Shown: one piece after another, positions 63,686-64,000 of the stretch
Numbering within the stretch: position 1 is the first letter of the stretch
Layout: every line of letters starts with the position of its first letter
Assembly (NCBI RefSeq): GCF_900103785.1
Contig: NZ_FNHE01000001.1
Coordinates: forward strand, 633,085 to 697,084
DNA: 64,000 nucleotides
Direction of reading: 5' to 3'
From: Geodermatophilus siccatus
GTDB lineage: Bacteria; Actinomycetota; Actinomycetes; Mycobacteriales; Geodermatophilaceae
Notes under the pieces: model-generated
The model's input: the letters and a program-made list of their open reading frames with translations, nothing else
Told to the model about the DNA's origin: nothing
Database searches by the model: none
Position numbers and translations under genes: made by a program

Positions 63686-64000
63686 GTGGTCCACCGTAAT
63701 GCGCCGCTGACCGAGACCGGTCGGCTGCGGCTGGCCCGCTGCATCGTCGAGGACGGCTGGCCGGTCGCCCGCGCCGCGGAGCGGTTCCAGGTCTCTCGGC
63801 CCACGGCCACCCGCTGGGCAGACCGCTACCGCGAGCACGGATCGGCCGGCATGGCCGACCGCTCCAGCCGGCCACGTCGCAGCCCGCGGCGCACGCCGGC
63901 TCCGGTGGTGCGTCGAATCGTGCATCTGCGCTGGAAGCAGCGGCTGGGCCCGGTGGGCATCGCCGGTCGGGTCGGCTGCGCCGCCTCCACCGTGCACCGG
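63686..64000 (+). CDS. IS481-family transposase, N-terminal part
   Basis: 105 residues visible before the window ends. VHRNAPLTETGRLRLARCIV, then EDGWPVARAAERFQVSRPTA and RYREHGSAGMADRSSRPRRS form the double helix-turn-helix N-terminus of IS481 transposases. The DDE catalytic core lies beyond the edge. GTG at 63686, five bases after AGGAGGT. Whether the gene is intact cannot be judged. Confidence 0.93.
   Translation, partial: MVHRNAPLTETGRLRLARCIVEDGWPVARAAERFQVSRPTATRWADRYREHGSAGMADRSSRPRRSPRRTPAPVVRRIVHLRWKQRLGPVGIAGRVGCAASTVHR

Larger units (their letters stand above)
63566..64000 (+). mobile_element. IS481-family insertion sequence, left part
   Basis: Everything after the phoU stop belongs to an IS carrying an IS481-type transposase. 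The exact left terminus lies somewhere between 63566 and 63622 and cannot be fixed without the right end, which is outside the window. The element separates phoU from whatever follows it. Confidence 0.8.

Overview
The window comes from a very GC-rich actinobacterium: third codon positions are almost all G or C, GTG starts are common, and the men, hem, res and nuo genes are of actinobacterial type. Gene content and the intergenic repeats suggest the Geodermatophilaceae (Blastococcus, Geodermatophilus, Modestobacter group). This is inferred from style and was not tested. Nearly everything is core chromosome. From position 62900 down to 1 the gene order follows the Mycobacterium tuberculosis stretch senX3-regX3 ... 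ppx1 ... proC ... hemACDB ... hemL ... resA-ccdA-resB-ccsB ... menA ... menE ... menC-menD ... menG ... menJ ... grcC1 (Rv0490 to Rv0562). The additions are rex, a BldN-like sigma factor and a complete nuo operon.

Layout. 1-18829: one minus-strand run of overlapping genes, menJ-nuoABCDEFGHIJKLMN-polyprenyl diphosphate synthase (cut by the window edge), with a textbook Rex operator upstream of menJ. 19087-27507: menaquinone genes menG, menF, menD, menC, menE and menA, interrupted by small genes and a GAF-ANTAR regulator; menB and menH are not here. 27606-29789: small membrane proteins and an Lrp regulator. 30229-42556: a second long minus-strand run, rex-hemA-hemC-hemD-hemB-(membrane protein)-hemL-phosphoglycerate mutase family-resA-ccdA-resB-ccsB, whose promoter carries a Rex-like operator. 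42984-47610: glutaredoxin, acyl-CoA ligase, BldN-like sigma factor, a frameshifted RsbN-like anti-sigma gene and a HAD phosphatase. 47846-58929: acyltransferase, epimerase, ribosomal bS22, an HTH protein, proC, a proline-dehydrogenase-like gene, a DJ-1 protein, a membrane protein, ppx, a Cys-rich protein, an MFS-thymidylate-kinase fusion and a methyltransferase. 59020-63565: a GlxA-type regulator, two small proteins, regX3/phoP-senX3/phoR, and divergent phoU with a PHO box between them. 63566-64000: start of an IS481-family insertion sequence directly after the phoU stop.

How it fits together. Complex I, its electron acceptor menaquinone, heme, and cytochrome c maturation lie side by side. 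The redox sensor Rex and its two best operators bracket both long operons, so one NADH/NAD+ sensor may set the level of the whole respiratory chain.

Less expected structure. Three families of dispersed intergenic repeats are visible. Family 1 (about 75-85 bp) runs from the stop region of one gene to the start codon of the next and carries its Shine-Dalgarno site. Family 2 (about 50-100 bp) is an imperfect palindrome in at least ten gaps, and one copy is apparently translated as the N-terminus of MenG. Family 3 (about 100 bp) occurs as tandem copies between convergent genes. Other oddities are a thymidylate kinase domain without its P-loop residues, an IS transposase whose ribosome binding site lies in a perfect hairpin, a rex start codon inside a perfect stem, and at least nine genes with a TANNNT box 6-8 nt before the start codon (leaderless architecture).
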